Assembly: GCF_000377405.1 (NCBI RefSeq)
Contig: NZ_KB905023.1
Location: 274,020 to 338,019, forward strand
Direction: 5' to 3'
Source: Thioalkalivibrio sp. ALE31
Lineage (GTDB): Bacteria; Pseudomonadota; Gammaproteobacteria; Ectothiorhodospirales; Ectothiorhodospiraceae
Length of the DNA stretch: 64,000 nt
Positions 42,083 through 51,555 of this stretch are shown here, piece by piece. Below the pieces are notes generated by a model. It was not told where the DNA came from and did not search any database. It worked only from the letters and a program-made list of their open reading frames with translations. The position numbers and the translations under genes were made by a program. Every line of letters begins with the position of its first letter. Position 1 is the stretch's first letter.

Positions 42083-42862
42083 CTAGTCCTTCCAGGCGAG
42101 ACGGTTCAGGGCCGTCCGGTGCAATTCCGAAGTGGCCGCGGCCAGGACGTTCGCGGTCTTCAGGTCGAGCTCGCCACCGGAGAGGTTGGTGAACACGCCG
42201 CCCGCCTCGCGCACGATCACCGCCAATGCGGCGATGTCCAGGATGTTGACGTCGGACTCGATGATCAGGTCGATGCTGCCACGTGCCAGCAGGTGGTAGT
42301 GGTAGAAATCCCCGTAGCCGCGGGTGCGGTTGACCTCGGCCATAATGCCGCCCAGCGCGGTCCACCCCTCGGGGCTCTGCGCCAGGGACTTGAGGTTGCC
42401 GGTGGACAGCGAGGCGCGCCCGAGATCGACGGTCTTCTCGACCGCGATCGGGTTGCCGTTCAGGAAGGCGCCCTGGCCCTTCTCCGCCCAGGCCCGTTCG
42501 CCGAACTGGATGCCGTTGGACAGCCCCAGGATCAGCTCGCCCTTGTACATGAGCGCAATCTGGGTTGAGAAGAACGGGTAGCGCCGCACGAAGCTCTTGG
42601 TCCCGTCGATCGGGTCGATCAGCCAGACATAGTCGGAGTCCATGTCCGACTGCCCGGTCTCCTCGCCATAGAAGCCGTGGTCCGGAAAGTGCTCGCGGAT
42701 CACCTGGCGGATCGCCTTTTCGCTCTCCACGTCGGCCCGAGTCACCGGGGTGTCGTCGGGTTTGGTTTCGACGTCGACACCCGCCTCGTAGTAGTGGCGG
42801 ATCACCTTCTCGGCGGCATCAGCGGCGGCCTGGGCGGCCTCCATGAACGCGCTTCGCGACAT
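42083..42862 (-). CDS. Inositol monophosphatase-family phosphatase (HisN-like)
   Basis: A 259-residue metal-dependent phosphatase. The lithium-sensitive family motifs are present: GEETG, WLIDPIDGTKSFVRR and NILDIAALAVIVREAGG. The closest style is HisN-type histidinol-phosphate phosphatase, but inositol-1-phosphatase or 3'-phosphoadenosine phosphatase activity cannot be ruled out. The ATG at 42862 is preferred for its GAGGGGA site; an in-frame start at 42889 exists. Confidence 0.85.
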   Translation of the reverse strand: MSRSAFMEAAQAAADAAEKVIRHYYEAGVDVETKPDDTPVTRADVESEKAIRQVIREHFPDHGFYGEETGQSDMDSDYVWLIDPIDGTKSFVRRYPFFSTQIALMYKGELILGLSNGIQFGERAWAEKGQGAFLNGNPIAVEKTVDLGRASLSTGNLKSLAQSPEGWTALGGIMAEVNRTRGYGDFYHYHLLARGSIDLIIESDVNILDIAALAVIVREAGGVFTNLSGGELDLKTANVLAAATSELHRTALNRLAWKD

Positions 42863-43006
42863 GTTCGTGTCCCCTCGAAAAAAGGCCATAGCTTAACATG
42901 CGCCCTATTCGCCGCTGACCCGGGGCGACCCTGCCGCCTTCGCGGGTTGGTTGTCGCCGCCGGGTCATGCCCCGATAATGCCGCGATTCTTTCGAGGAGC
43001 CGGAAC

Positions 43007-43324
43007 ATGTCCAAGAAGCTGCCCGACGTCAGCAATATCGAACGCCTGGAGTTGTTTGGCGAGGACTACAACCCCACCGCGACCATCGAGAACGTGGACG
43101 GCCAGAGTCTGTCGCTGCAGATCTACTACCAGCTGGCGCTGGATTACGGCGGCATCGGGCCCAAGGCGGCCAACTCGGGCCTGCTGCTGTACGGCAGCCA
43201 CGCCGACGACGCCCGCGCCAACCCGGGCAAGCATCCGAACATCGACCGGCTGATCGACGTCCTGAACAACGACTACTACCTGTCGGTGAAGGCCGTCCCC
43301 AAGCGCGGCAGCCAGGCCGGCTAA
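43007..43324 (+). CDS. DUF2322 family protein
   Basis: A 105-residue soluble protein with the DUF2322 blocks ATIENVDGQSLSLQIYYQLA and DDARANPGKHPNIDRLIDVL. GAGGAG lies about 10 nt before the ATG. No domain of known activity is visible. It is a single gene between two minus-strand genes. Function unknown. Confidence 0.8.
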   Translation: MSKKLPDVSNIERLELFGEDYNPTATIENVDGQSLSLQIYYQLALDYGGIGPKAANSGLLLYGSHADDARANPGKHPNIDRLIDVLNNDYYLSVKAVPKRGSQAG

Positions 43325-43333
43325 CAACCGGGC

Positions 43334-43918
43334 TTAGACCCGGTTGGCGTAAAGCAGCCGCCAGCCCCGGGTCGGATGCCGATGCAGGCGGGTGCGGCTG
43401 GCGTAGTCGCACTCTAGCTGGTACAGGCGGTCGTCCGGCACGCCCAGCACCCAGCCGACCAGCGCGCGTATCACCCCCGCATGCACCACCATCAGCACCC
43501 GTTCCGACTGCAGCGGCCGCAAGGCCCCATCGAAACCGGCCTCGACCCGGCGGCGAAAGGCCGTTAGCGGCTCCGCACCGGCCGGGCGCGCGTGCACCGG
43601 GTCGGCATAGAAGGCGCGGTATTCCTCCGGTCGATCCCTCTGCAGGTCGACCCGCGTACGCCCCTCCCAGTCGCCAAAACCGATCTCGCGCAGGTGCGGC
43701 TCCAGGATCAACGGAAGGTCCTGTGTGGAGGCGTAGTGCTCGGCAAACGCGCGGCAGCGCTGCATTGGCGAGCTGACCACATACTGCCACTCCTCCTCGC
43801 CCCGGACCGCCCGCTCCATCTGGCTCCAGCCGCGCGCGCTCAGCGGGTCGTCGCAGCCATGGCCGCGGTAACGCTGGCCGCCCTCCGGCTCGCCGTGACG
43901 CAGCAGGTCCACAATCAT
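43334..43918 (-). CDS. Histidine phosphatase family protein
   Basis: A 194-residue phosphoglycerate-mutase-like phosphatase. The phosphorylated His is in DLLRHGEPEGG (RHG near residue 7-9), and the second catalytic His in MVVHAGVIRAL. GFGDWEGRT resembles alpha-ribazole phosphatase (CobC), but no cobalamin genes are nearby, so substrate is open. It overlaps ampD by four bases. Confidence 0.87.
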   Translation of the reverse strand: MIVDLLRHGEPEGGQRYRGHGCDDPLSARGWSQMERAVRGEEEWQYVVSSPMQRCRAFAEHYASTQDLPLILEPHLREIGFGDWEGRTRVDLQRDRPEEYRAFYADPVHARPAGAEPLTAFRRRVEAGFDGALRPLQSERVLMVVHAGVIRALVGWVLGVPDDRLYQLECDYASRTRLHRHPTRGWRLLYANRV

Positions 43919-44493
43919 GCGCTCACCTCGTGCAGTTCCTGCCGCAGGCGCGCCCAGTCGAAATGGGGGCCCGGATCCGTCTTGCGTCCCGGGGCGATAT
44001 CGCTGTGGCCGGCCAGCGCATGCGGCCCGATACCCGGCCAGCGGGCGCGGACCCAGCCAATCATTTGCGCAAGCGCGGCGTACTGCGCCGGGGTAAAGGG
44101 GTCCTCGTCGGTCCCCTCCAGTTCGATCCCGATGGAGAAGTCGTTGCAGCGCTCGCGCCCCTGCCACCGCGACACCCCGGCATGCCAGGCGCGTCGGGAG
44201 AACGGCACGAACTGGGTCGCCTGGCCCTCGCGGTCGATCAGCACATGGGCGGAGACGCGCAGGCCGCCGACCTCGGCAAAGTAGGGGTGGGCATCCGGAT
44301 CCAGACGATTCTGGAACAGCTCGGCGACGTGCCCTCCACCGAACTCGCCCGGCGGCAGGCTGATCGCGTGCACCACGATCAGTTCCGGTTGCTGACCGGG
44401 GGGACGCTCATCCTGGTTCGGGCTGTCGAGGCGCTGCGCTGGCGGGTACCAGTCCCGGTCCGGCGTGACGGTTTCGGCGTGCGGGGATTTCAC
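43915..44493 (-). CDS. ampD: 1,6-anhydro-N-acetylmuramyl-L-alanine amidase AmpD
   Basis: Cytoplasmic amidase that recycles peptidoglycan fragments. The amidase_2 domain has ELIVVHAISLPPGEFGGG with the zinc His, AWHAGVSRWQGRERCNDFSIGIE, and the C-terminal LAGHSDIAPGRKTDPGPHFDW. The GTG start at 44493 follows GGAGG and overlaps the thioredoxin gene stop. 192 residues. Confidence 0.93.
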   Translation of the reverse strand: MKSPHAETVTPDRDWYPPAQRLDSPNQDERPPGQQPELIVVHAISLPPGEFGGGHVAELFQNRLDPDAHPYFAEVGGLRVSAHVLIDREGQATQFVPFSRRAWHAGVSRWQGRERCNDFSIGIELEGTDEDPFTPAQYAALAQMIGWVRARWPGIGPHALAGHSDIAPGRKTDPGPHFDWARLRQELHEVSA

Positions 44494-44873
44494 GGCGCCT
44501 CCTCGGGCGGTTGGGCCAGTACGGCCGCCAGCCCCTCGCGCAACAGGGGCAGGCGCGGCGGGGCTTCCAGGCGACCGTGATAGGCCCCCGCCTGAAACAC
44601 GAACAGTGCCGGCAGATGGAAGACCTCGAACTCCCGCACCAGGGCGGTATCGGTCTCGGCATCCACCTCGAACAGCGCCGGCGCATCCCCCGCCGCCTGC
44701 CATTCCGCCAGGACCCGCCCCATGACCTTGCAGGCCCCGCAGCCCTGGCGCGTGAACAGGATGACCGCCGGCCCCGGGACATCCATCAGGTGCTGATGAA
44801 AGTCGAACTGGGTCAATATCGGGAGCGACTCCCGGCCCGCGGCGGATGCCGCGGCACGCGGTCCGTTGGTCAA
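44490..44873 (-). CDS. Thioredoxin-fold protein
   Basis: A 127-residue protein with a thioredoxin fold and the active-site sequence GCGACKVM (CxxC). The cis-Pro is in FHLPALFVF. No signal peptide is seen, so it is probably cytoplasmic. It heads a three-gene run with ampD and the histidine phosphatase. Redox partner unknown. Confidence 0.82.
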   Translation of the reverse strand: MTNGPRAAASAAGRESLPILTQFDFHQHLMDVPGPAVILFTRQGCGACKVMGRVLAEWQAAGDAPALFEVDAETDTALVREFEVFHLPALFVFQAGAYHGRLEAPPRLPLLREGLAAVLAQPPEEAP

Positions 44874-44959
44874 TGGATTACCCTCACCGCTGCTGTCTTT
44901 ATGAATCGGGGATCGTGGGTTAGTTTACGCGCCCCGCTGCGAAGGAATCGACCGCCCCG

Positions 44960-47011
44960 GTGTCCGAACTGAATCCCCAACAACAGGCCGCCGTGACCAC
45001 CACGGACCGCCCCCTGCTGGTCCTGGCCGGGGCGGGTTCCGGCAAGACCCGCGTGATCACCGAGAAGATCGCTCACTTGATCGAGCGGCGCGGCCTCGCC
45101 GCACGCCAGATCGTGGCGATCACCTTTACCAACAAGGCCGCGCGCGAGATGCGCGAACGTGTCCAGGGGCGACTGTCACGCGAACAGGCCCGGGGCTTGA
45201 ACGTCTCCACCTTCCACACCTTCGGGCTCAACTTCCTGCGTCGCGAGCTGCAGGCGGCGGGGCTGCGCCCCGGCTTCTCCATCCTCGACCCCGGTGACTG
45301 CCGGCAGCTGCTGCGCGAGATTACCTACCGCGACGATACCGGCTCCGAGGTCGACGCCCTGATTGGCCACATCAGCCGCTGGAAGAACGACCTGATGACG
45401 CCGGAAGAGGCACTGCATGAAGCCAGCCAGATGAGCGACGCCCCGGAGGCGATCGCCGCGGCCAACCTCTACCCGCGCTACGAAGACGCCCTGCGCGCCT
45501 ACAACGCAGTGGACTTCGACGACCTGATCAAGCGCCCGGTGGACTGCCTGCGCGACGACCCGGAACTGCGCAACCGCTGGCAGGACCGCATCCGCCACCT
45601 GCTGGTGGACGAATACCAGGACACCAACTCCGCGCAGTACCAGCTGGTGCGCCTGCTGATCGGGGTCAGTGACGGCCTGACGGTGGTCGGTGACGACGAC
45701 CAGTCGATCTACGCCTGGCGCGGCGCGCGCCCGGAGAACCTCGCGCGCCTGCAGCAGGACTTCCCGCGCCTGGAGGTGATCAAGCTGGAGCAGAACTACC
45801 GCTCCACCAACCGCATCCTGCATACCGCGAACGCGCTGATCGGCAACAACCCGCACGTGTTCGAGAAGCGCCTGTGGAGCGCGCTGGGCGAGGGCGAGAA
45901 GATCGAGGTGATCGGCTGCTCCGACGCCGACACCGAGGCCGCGCGCGTGGTCTCCGAACTGATGCGCCGGCGCTTTCGCCTGAATGCGACCTGGGGCGAC
46001 TTCGCCATCCTCTACCGCAGCAACCACCAGTCCAGGCTGTTCGAGAAGCTCCTGCGCGAACAGGGCATCCCCTACCGCCTGAGCGGCGGGCAGTCGTTCT
46101 TCGAGAAGGCCGAGATCAAGGACCTGGTCGCCTACCTGCGCCTGCTGGCCAACCCGGACGACAACACCGCCTTCCTGCGCGTGGTCAACGTGCCGCGCCG
46201 CGAGATCGGCCCGGCGACCCTGGAAAAGCTCGGCCACTACGCCAACCAGCGCGGGGCCTCGCTGCTGCAGGCCGCACGCGGCGCCGGTCTGTCCGAATAC
46301 ATGGATGCCCGCGCACAGGCGCGGCTGGAACGCTTCACCGACTGGGTGGACGGCTTCCAGCGCCGTGGCGCGGAGGAGGCCCCGGACGCCCTGCTGCGCG
46401 CCCTGATCGAGGATATCGACTACGAGTCCTGGCTACTGGAGAACAGCCCCAACCCGCGTGCCGCCACCCGGCGCATGGACAACGTGCGCGAATTCATCGA
46501 CTGGGTCGGGCGCATGGGCGGCGGCAACACCAGCGCCGAATACGGTGACGACGAGGCCGAAGATGAGCGGACCATGGACCTGGCCGATATCGTCAACCGC
46601 ATCAGCCTGATGGACATCCTCGACCGCAACCGCGATTCCCAGGACGGTAACGAATCCGTGCAGCTCCTGACCCTGCACACCGCCAAGGGCCTGGAGTTTC
46701 CGCATGTCTGCCTGGTCGGCTTCGAGGAAGAACTGCTGCCGCACCGGGTCAGCGTCGAGGACGACTCCATCGAGGAGGAACGGCGGCTCGCCTACGTCGG
46801 CCTGACCCGCGCCCAGCAGACCCTGCTGATCACCTACGCCCAGCAACGCAGCCGTTACGGCGAGACCATCGACTGCGAACCCTCGCGCTTCCTCGACGAA
46901 CTCCCCGAGGAACACCTCGACTGGCCGGACGCCAAGCCACCGGACCCCGAGACCCAGCAACTCACCGCCCGTGCCCACCTCGCCGGCCTCAAGGCCATGC
47001 TGGAGAAGTAG
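44960..47011 (+). CDS. rep: ATP-dependent DNA helicase Rep
   Basis: 3'-5' superfamily 1A helicase that helps replication forks past obstacles. Motifs visible include Walker A LAGAGSGKTRVITEK at residue 22, VDEYQDTNSAQYQL, VVGDDDQSIYAWRGA and QLLTLHTAKGLEFPHV. The 683 residues and early motifs match Rep rather than the longer UvrD. GTG start. Converges with the antiporter gene. Confidence 0.95.
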   Translation: MSELNPQQQAAVTTTDRPLLVLAGAGSGKTRVITEKIAHLIERRGLAARQIVAITFTNKAAREMRERVQGRLSREQARGLNVSTFHTFGLNFLRRELQAAGLRPGFSILDPGDCRQLLREITYRDDTGSEVDALIGHISRWKNDLMTPEEALHEASQMSDAPEAIAAANLYPRYEDALRAYNAVDFDDLIKRPVDCLRDDPELRNRWQDRIRHLLVDEYQDTNSAQYQLVRLLIGVSDGLTVVGDDDQSIYAWRGARPENLARLQQDFPRLEVIKLEQNYRSTNRILHTANALIGNNPHVFEKRLWSALGEGEKIEVIGCSDADTEAARVVSELMRRRFRLNATWGDFAILYRSNHQSRLFEKLLREQGIPYRLSGGQSFFEKAEIKDLVAYLRLLANPDDNTAFLRVVNVPRREIGPATLEKLGHYANQRGASLLQAARGAGLSEYMDARAQARLERFTDWVDGFQRRGAEEAPDALLRALIEDIDYESWLLENSPNPRAATRRMDNVREFIDWVGRMGGGNTSAEYGDDEAEDERTMDLADIVNRISLMDILDRNRDSQDGNESVQLLTLHTAKGLEFPHVCLVGFEEELLPHRVSVEDDSIEEERRLAYVGLTRAQQTLLITYAQQRSRYGETIDCEPSRFLDELPEEHLDWPDAKPPDPETQQLTARAHLAGLKAMLEK

Positions 47012-47027
47012 CCCACCCGGGCCCTGC

Positions 47028-48749
47028 TTACTTCAGCAGTTTCAGGCCAACGCGGGTAATGCGGGGGCCGTCCATTTCGCGGATGACCAGGCGCATCGGG
47101 CCGAGATCGACGGCGTCGCCGACGACCGGCTCGGCCTGGAGTTCACGGCGCAGATAGGCCTCGAGGGTGTCGCCCTGGCGCTCGGGCGGGACCGGGGCGC
47201 CGTAGGCCATGCCCACCGCGCCCAGCTGGGCATCGCCATTGAGCGCGAACTCGCCGAACACGCTGCGCTCGGTGAGACGCTCCGGCACCTCGTCCTTGGG
47301 CACGAACAGGCGGTCGAGGTCCGGCAGGTCCGCCGGCGCGACCATGATGTAGAGGTGGTCACCGGCGTGCAGGTCCAGCAACTCGAGCGTCTCCAGCAGC
47401 TTGCCGTCACGCAGGTGGGCCACCACCCGCGCGGTGCCCGGCAGGCGGAAGTTCGACCACGCCTCGCGCACCACCGGCGTGGTCTCTGCCAGGCGATAAC
47501 CAACCAGTTCCATCTCCTGCTGGCCGGGAATATCCAGCTCGGTACGCTGCACCCGCGCCGTGGTGGGTGGCAGCTCCAGGCCCAGCCAGCGCGCCGAGGG
47601 CGCGACGGTCCAGCCCTGCACCAGCAGCGAGATCAGCACCACGAAGAAGACGACATGGAAGAAGTGGCCGGCCAGTTCCAGCCCGGCCAGCAACGGGAAC
47701 AGGGCGAGGATGATGGGCACCGCCCCGCGCAGGCCGACCCAGGCGATGAAGACCTGCTCGCGCCAGGGAAAGTGGAATGGATACAGGCAGATCCAGACCG
47801 CCAGCGGGCGCGCGACCAGGATGAGCACGGCCGCCACCAGCCCCGCGTCCAGCGCCACCGGCGGCAGCCCCGAGGGGGTCACCAGCATGCCCAGCATCAG
47901 GAACATGCCGATCTGCGCCAGCGAGGCGATGCCGTCGTGGAAGCGCTTGATGTTCTGCGAGGCCTCCAGCGGGCGGTTACCCAGCAGCAGGCCGGCGAGG
48001 TACACCGCGAGGAACCCGGAGCCGCCGACCAGGCCGGTAAGCCCGAAGATGGCCAGCGCCCCGGCCATCGCGAACAGCGGATAAAGCCCGGCGGCCATGG
48101 GCACCCGGTTGATCAGGGCCAGCAGGGCCAGGCCGCCCCCGACGCCGAGCACCGCACCCAGGCCCATCTGCTGGATGAACTCGACCAGTACCACCAGACC
48201 GAACTGCTGATCGGGCATCAGCAGCAGTTCGATCAGCACGATGGTCAGGAAGATCGCCATCGGATCGTTGGAGCCGGACTCGATCTCCAGCGTGGCCCCG
48301 ACGCGGCTTTTCAGCTCCAGCCCGCGCGAGCGCAGCAGGGAGAACACGGCGGCGGCATCGGTGGAGCCCACGATCGCCCCCAGCAGCAGGCCCTCCAGCC
48401 AGGACAGGCCCAGCCACCACACGGCGAACAGCCCGGTCAGGCCGGAGGTCACGAGCACTCCGACGGTGGCCAGCCCCAGCGCCGGCTTCAGCCCGATCCG
48501 GAAATTGCGGGCCGGTGTGCGCATCCCGCCGTCGAACAGGATGATCGCCAGGGCGGCCGAGCCGACCAGATACGCAAGGGTGATATTCTCGAAGACCAGA
48601 CCGCCCGGGCCTTCCGGGCCCAGCAGCATCCCGATCACGAGGAACACCAGCAGCAGGGGCACCCCCAGCCGCGAGGTGATCACGCTCGACAGGATGCTCC
48701 CCAGCAACACGATCGCGGCCAGGAAGATGATCTGGTTGGAGAGGTCCAT
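47028..48749 (-). CDS. K+/H+ antiporter of the NhaP2 (CvrA) type
   Basis: A 573-residue inner-membrane CPA1 antiporter. About twelve spans precede cytoplasmic domains; core motifs are AIILFDGGMRTP and GSTDAAAVFSLL. The C-terminus contains a TrkA-C-like region (LHAGDHLYIMVAP) and a CorC/HlyC-like end, as in NhaP2. It would export K+ or Na+ for protons, relevant at high salt or pH. The ATG at 48749 gives the family N-terminus; 48773 is in frame but poorly spaced. Confidence 0.88.
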   Translation of the reverse strand: MDLSNQIIFLAAIVLLGSILSSVITSRLGVPLLLVFLVIGMLLGPEGPGGLVFENITLAYLVGSAALAIILFDGGMRTPARNFRIGLKPALGLATVGVLVTSGLTGLFAVWWLGLSWLEGLLLGAIVGSTDAAAVFSLLRSRGLELKSRVGATLEIESGSNDPMAIFLTIVLIELLLMPDQQFGLVVLVEFIQQMGLGAVLGVGGGLALLALINRVPMAAGLYPLFAMAGALAIFGLTGLVGGSGFLAVYLAGLLLGNRPLEASQNIKRFHDGIASLAQIGMFLMLGMLVTPSGLPPVALDAGLVAAVLILVARPLAVWICLYPFHFPWREQVFIAWVGLRGAVPIILALFPLLAGLELAGHFFHVVFFVVLISLLVQGWTVAPSARWLGLELPPTTARVQRTELDIPGQQEMELVGYRLAETTPVVREAWSNFRLPGTARVVAHLRDGKLLETLELLDLHAGDHLYIMVAPADLPDLDRLFVPKDEVPERLTERSVFGEFALNGDAQLGAVGMAYGAPVPPERQGDTLEAYLRRELQAEPVVGDAVDLGPMRLVIREMDGPRITRVGLKLLK

Positions 48750-48804
48750 GCGCCAATCATACCGGAACGCCATTGCCCCTCGAGGACGGTCACCCGACCG
48801 CAGT

Positions 48805-49797
48805 ATGCGGGCGTTGCTGGCTGCGACGGCTCTTGGCTTGGCGGCCGCAGGCCCGACCGCCGGCGCGGAAACCGGCGTGGATGCGCTGCACTTCGAGTTC
48901 GAGAACGACCTGTTTGCCGGCGAGGACCGCTACTACACCAACGGCGTGCGCATCGGCTGGACCCGCAGCGGGGAAAAGGTCCCCTCGTGGCTGCGAAGCG
49001 TGGCCGACTTCCTGCCCTATTTTGTGGAGCGCGAGGAGCGTGGAAGGCTGAAATCCGCCATCCACCTGGGCCAGAACATGTACACACCGGAGGACATCGA
49101 ACGCTCGCCCGCGGACCCGGAAGACCGCCCCTACGCGGGCTGGCTGTACCTGAACTTCAGCCTGGCCGAGGAGCACGGCGACCGCCTGGACCGACTGCAG
49201 GTCACCCTCGGCACCGTGGGGCCGGCCTCCCTGGCGGATCGCACCCAGAAAGAGGTCCACAGCTGGTCCAGCGCTCCGCAACCCCGGGGCTGGGACGACC
49301 AGATTGGCAACGAACCGACCCTGATGGTGGGCTACGAGCGTCAGCTACGGGGCTACACGCGGCATGCCGCGAGCGGTTGGGGCTGGGATCTGACCCCGCA
49401 CTGGGGCGCAACCGTCGGCAGCCCGTTCACCTTCGCCAACGCCGGGGCGATCATGCGGGCCGGGCGCAACCTCCCGCGCGACTACGGCCCGACACGGATC
49501 AACCCCGCCCTGTCCGGGTCGCATACCTTCGAACCGACCGGCAGGCTTGGCGGCTATTTCTTCGCCGGGGTCGACACCCGCCTGATGGCCTACGACCTGT
49601 TCCTCGACGGCCCGCTGTTCCGCGACGGCCCCTCGGTGGACAAGCACCCGCTGGTTGGCGAACTCACCGCCGGCGCGGTCTTTCATGTGGGCGGCGTGCG
49701 GATCGGCTACACCCACGTGTGGCGTTCGCGCGAATTCAGCGGCCAGGCCAAGGGCGCGGCCGAGTTCGGGTCGCTGCATGCCACCTGGCAGTTCTGA
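48805..49797 (+). CDS. lpxR: Lipid A 3'-O-deacylase-type outer membrane protein (LpxR)
   Basis: A 330-residue outer-membrane beta-barrel of the LpxR/DUF2219 family. The signal peptide ends near AGAE. FEFENDLFAGEDRYYTNGVRIGW supplies the catalytic Asn34-Asp35, and QKEVHSW the conserved His. The end ...LHATWQF fits outer-membrane insertion. In Salmonella LpxR removes the 3'-acyloxyacyl group of lipid A. Substrate details here are inferred. Confidence 0.9.
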   Translation: MRALLAATALGLAAAGPTAGAETGVDALHFEFENDLFAGEDRYYTNGVRIGWTRSGEKVPSWLRSVADFLPYFVEREERGRLKSAIHLGQNMYTPEDIERSPADPEDRPYAGWLYLNFSLAEEHGDRLDRLQVTLGTVGPASLADRTQKEVHSWSSAPQPRGWDDQIGNEPTLMVGYERQLRGYTRHAASGWGWDLTPHWGATVGSPFTFANAGAIMRAGRNLPRDYGPTRINPALSGSHTFEPTGRLGGYFFAGVDTRLMAYDLFLDGPLFRDGPSVDKHPLVGELTAGAVFHVGGVRIGYTHVWRSREFSGQAKGAAEFGSLHATWQF

Positions 49798-49815
49798 AGC
49801 CGCCCGCGGGCAGTC

Positions 49816-50787
49816 TCAGAACACCGCCGCCTCGACATCCGGGTAGGTGGTCGCCACCGAACGGTCGATCTTGTCCTCGAACCCCGGATAGGCCTCGACC
49901 AGATCGCCCATCCGCTCGCGCACCAGGGGCACGGTCTCGAAGTCGGCCAGTCCCTGTTCCACGCCTTCCTCAATGGCATCCCACAGCGTGACCAGATAGC
50001 GCTGCAGCCGCTCCAGGGTCGCGGCATCCTCGAGACGGCCATGCCCGGGGACGACCACGGCGGGTTCCAGTGCGATCAGCTCGTCCAGAAGATCGATCCA
50101 CTGCGCGACATCGCCATCCCACACAGAAGGCGCGCGATCACTGTAGACCACATCCCCGGCCAGCAGGACGCGCTGCCGTGGCAGCCAGACACTCAGATCA
50201 CCCGGCGAATGGGCGCCCCCGGACGGGATGATCTCGACCTCGGTCCCGCCGAGGTCGCGGGTAATGCGCTCATCGACTGCGGTATCGGGCAACCGCAGCG
50301 TGGTATCGCCAGTCGCCCCTTCGGTCATCTCGCGGAAGTTCTCGACCCAGCCCTCGCCTTCGTCCTCCATGCGCGCAATCGCCGCCGAGCCGGCCATGAT
50401 CTCCGCCTCCGCGGCAAAGGCCGCATTGCCCAGCCAGTGGTCGCCATGGCTGTGGCTGTTCACGATCCAGCGCACCGGCTCGTCGGTGACCCCGGCGATC
50501 GCTTCGCGCAGGGCCACACCCATCGTCTCGGAGGAGCCGGTGTCGAACACCAGCACCCCGTCACCGGTCACCACGAACGCCATGTTCGCGTTCCAGCCCA
50601 GGTTCTCGCGACTGGGGAAATCCCGCGCCGGCGTCATCACCGCATAGACCCCGGGCGCCACCTCCTCCGGGGTCATCGCGTAGTCCCCGGGTGCAGCCGC
50701 GGCCGAGGACCCGGCGAGCCCCACCTGCGGCATCACCATCATCGCCAGGACCAGGGGCCAAAGGCTCATTCCCTTCCATCGCTGCAT
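49816..50787 (-). CDS. MBL-fold hydrolase, exported (SoxH-like group)
   Basis: A 323-residue metallo-beta-lactamase fold protein. A hydrophobic N-terminal segment (LWPLVLAMMVMPQVGLA) indicates export. Metal ligands are in HSHGDHWLG, SGGAHSPGDLS, LLAGDVVYSD and VVPGHG. The group resembles the quinoprotein relay system zinc metallohydrolases and SoxH proteins of sulfur oxidisers, but the substrate is unknown. The ATG at 50787 has GGGGAG 7 nt upstream. Confidence 0.85.
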   Translation of the reverse strand: MQRWKGMSLWPLVLAMMVMPQVGLAGSSAAAAPGDYAMTPEEVAPGVYAVMTPARDFPSRENLGWNANMAFVVTGDGVLVFDTGSSETMGVALREAIAGVTDEPVRWIVNSHSHGDHWLGNAAFAAEAEIMAGSAAIARMEDEGEGWVENFREMTEGATGDTTLRLPDTAVDERITRDLGGTEVEIIPSGGAHSPGDLSVWLPRQRVLLAGDVVYSDRAPSVWDGDVAQWIDLLDELIALEPAVVVPGHGRLEDAATLERLQRYLVTLWDAIEEGVEQGLADFETVPLVRERMGDLVEAYPGFEDKIDRSVATTYPDVEAAVF

Positions 50788-50940
50788 CTCGTCACTCCCC
50801 ATACCCGGCGACGTGCCGGCGGCCTCGCTCGATAGACTGCGCGGACGTGCCAAAGTGCCGCCCCCGCCCCGCTCCCGTCGTCGACGTGCCACGAGCACGA
50901 ATGCGTTAGCATCCGAGCATACCCCTGCACGGAGCCCGCT

Positions 50941-51537
50941 GTGCGCCGAATCTCTCGCACCTTCCTGACCGGCCTGGCCGCCATCCTCCCGGCCGCCATC
51001 ACGCTGGCCTTGCTGTGGTGGCTGGGGAGCACCGCCGAGGAGGTGCTGGGAGGACTGTTGCAGGCCATCCTGCCCGATCTGCTGTACTTCCCGGGCATGG
51101 GGATCCTGGCCGGCATCGGCCTGCTCTTCGGCGTGGGGGTACTGCTCCAGGCCTACGTGGTCCGCTGGCTGTTCGACTGGCTGGAAGGGCTGATGCAGCG
51201 CATCCCGGTGGTCAAGACCATCCACGGGACCGTGCGCGACGTCACGCGCCTGGTCTCCGGCGACATCCACGAGCAATTCGGCCAGGCCGTGCTGGTGCAG
51301 CTGCCCGGCACCGACTTCAAGCTGGTCGGCTTCGTCACCCGCGAAGATTTCGCGGGTCTTCCGGATAGTCTCGGCGGCCCCGACACAGTCGCGGTCTACA
51401 TGCCCATGAGTTACCAGATCGGCGGCTACACCCTGATGCTCCCGCGCGAACGCATCGAACCGCTGGAGCTGTCGCTGGAGGACGCGATGCGCTATGCCCT
51501 GACCGCCGGCGTCTCCGCGCGCCAGGAAAAGAGCTGA
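50941..51537 (+). CDS. DUF502 family membrane protein
   Basis: A 198-residue protein with two N-terminal membrane spans (about residues 7-30 and 50-75). The DUF502 block IPVVKTIHGTVRDVTRLVSG is followed by a cytoplasmic or periplasmic beta-rich domain with GFVTREDF and VYMPMSYQIGGYTLMLPRE. GTG start with GGAG at 8 nt. First gene of a run with coaBC and dut. Function unknown. Confidence 0.85.
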   Translation: MRRISRTFLTGLAAILPAAITLALLWWLGSTAEEVLGGLLQAILPDLLYFPGMGILAGIGLLFGVGVLLQAYVVRWLFDWLEGLMQRIPVVKTIHGTVRDVTRLVSGDIHEQFGQAVLVQLPGTDFKLVGFVTREDFAGLPDSLGGPDTVAVYMPMSYQIGGYTLMLPRERIEPLELSLEDAMRYALTAGVSARQEKS

Positions 51538-51555
51538 ACGGGTAGAATCCGCCGC

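Noticed and set aside
46971..49991. Very long plus-strand open frame (about 1000 codons) across rep end, antiporter and lpxR
   Set aside because: It lies antisense to the antiporter gene and out of frame with lpxR, and its translation is low-complexity Gln/His/Asp/Arg-rich. High GC at third codon positions explains the lack of stops.
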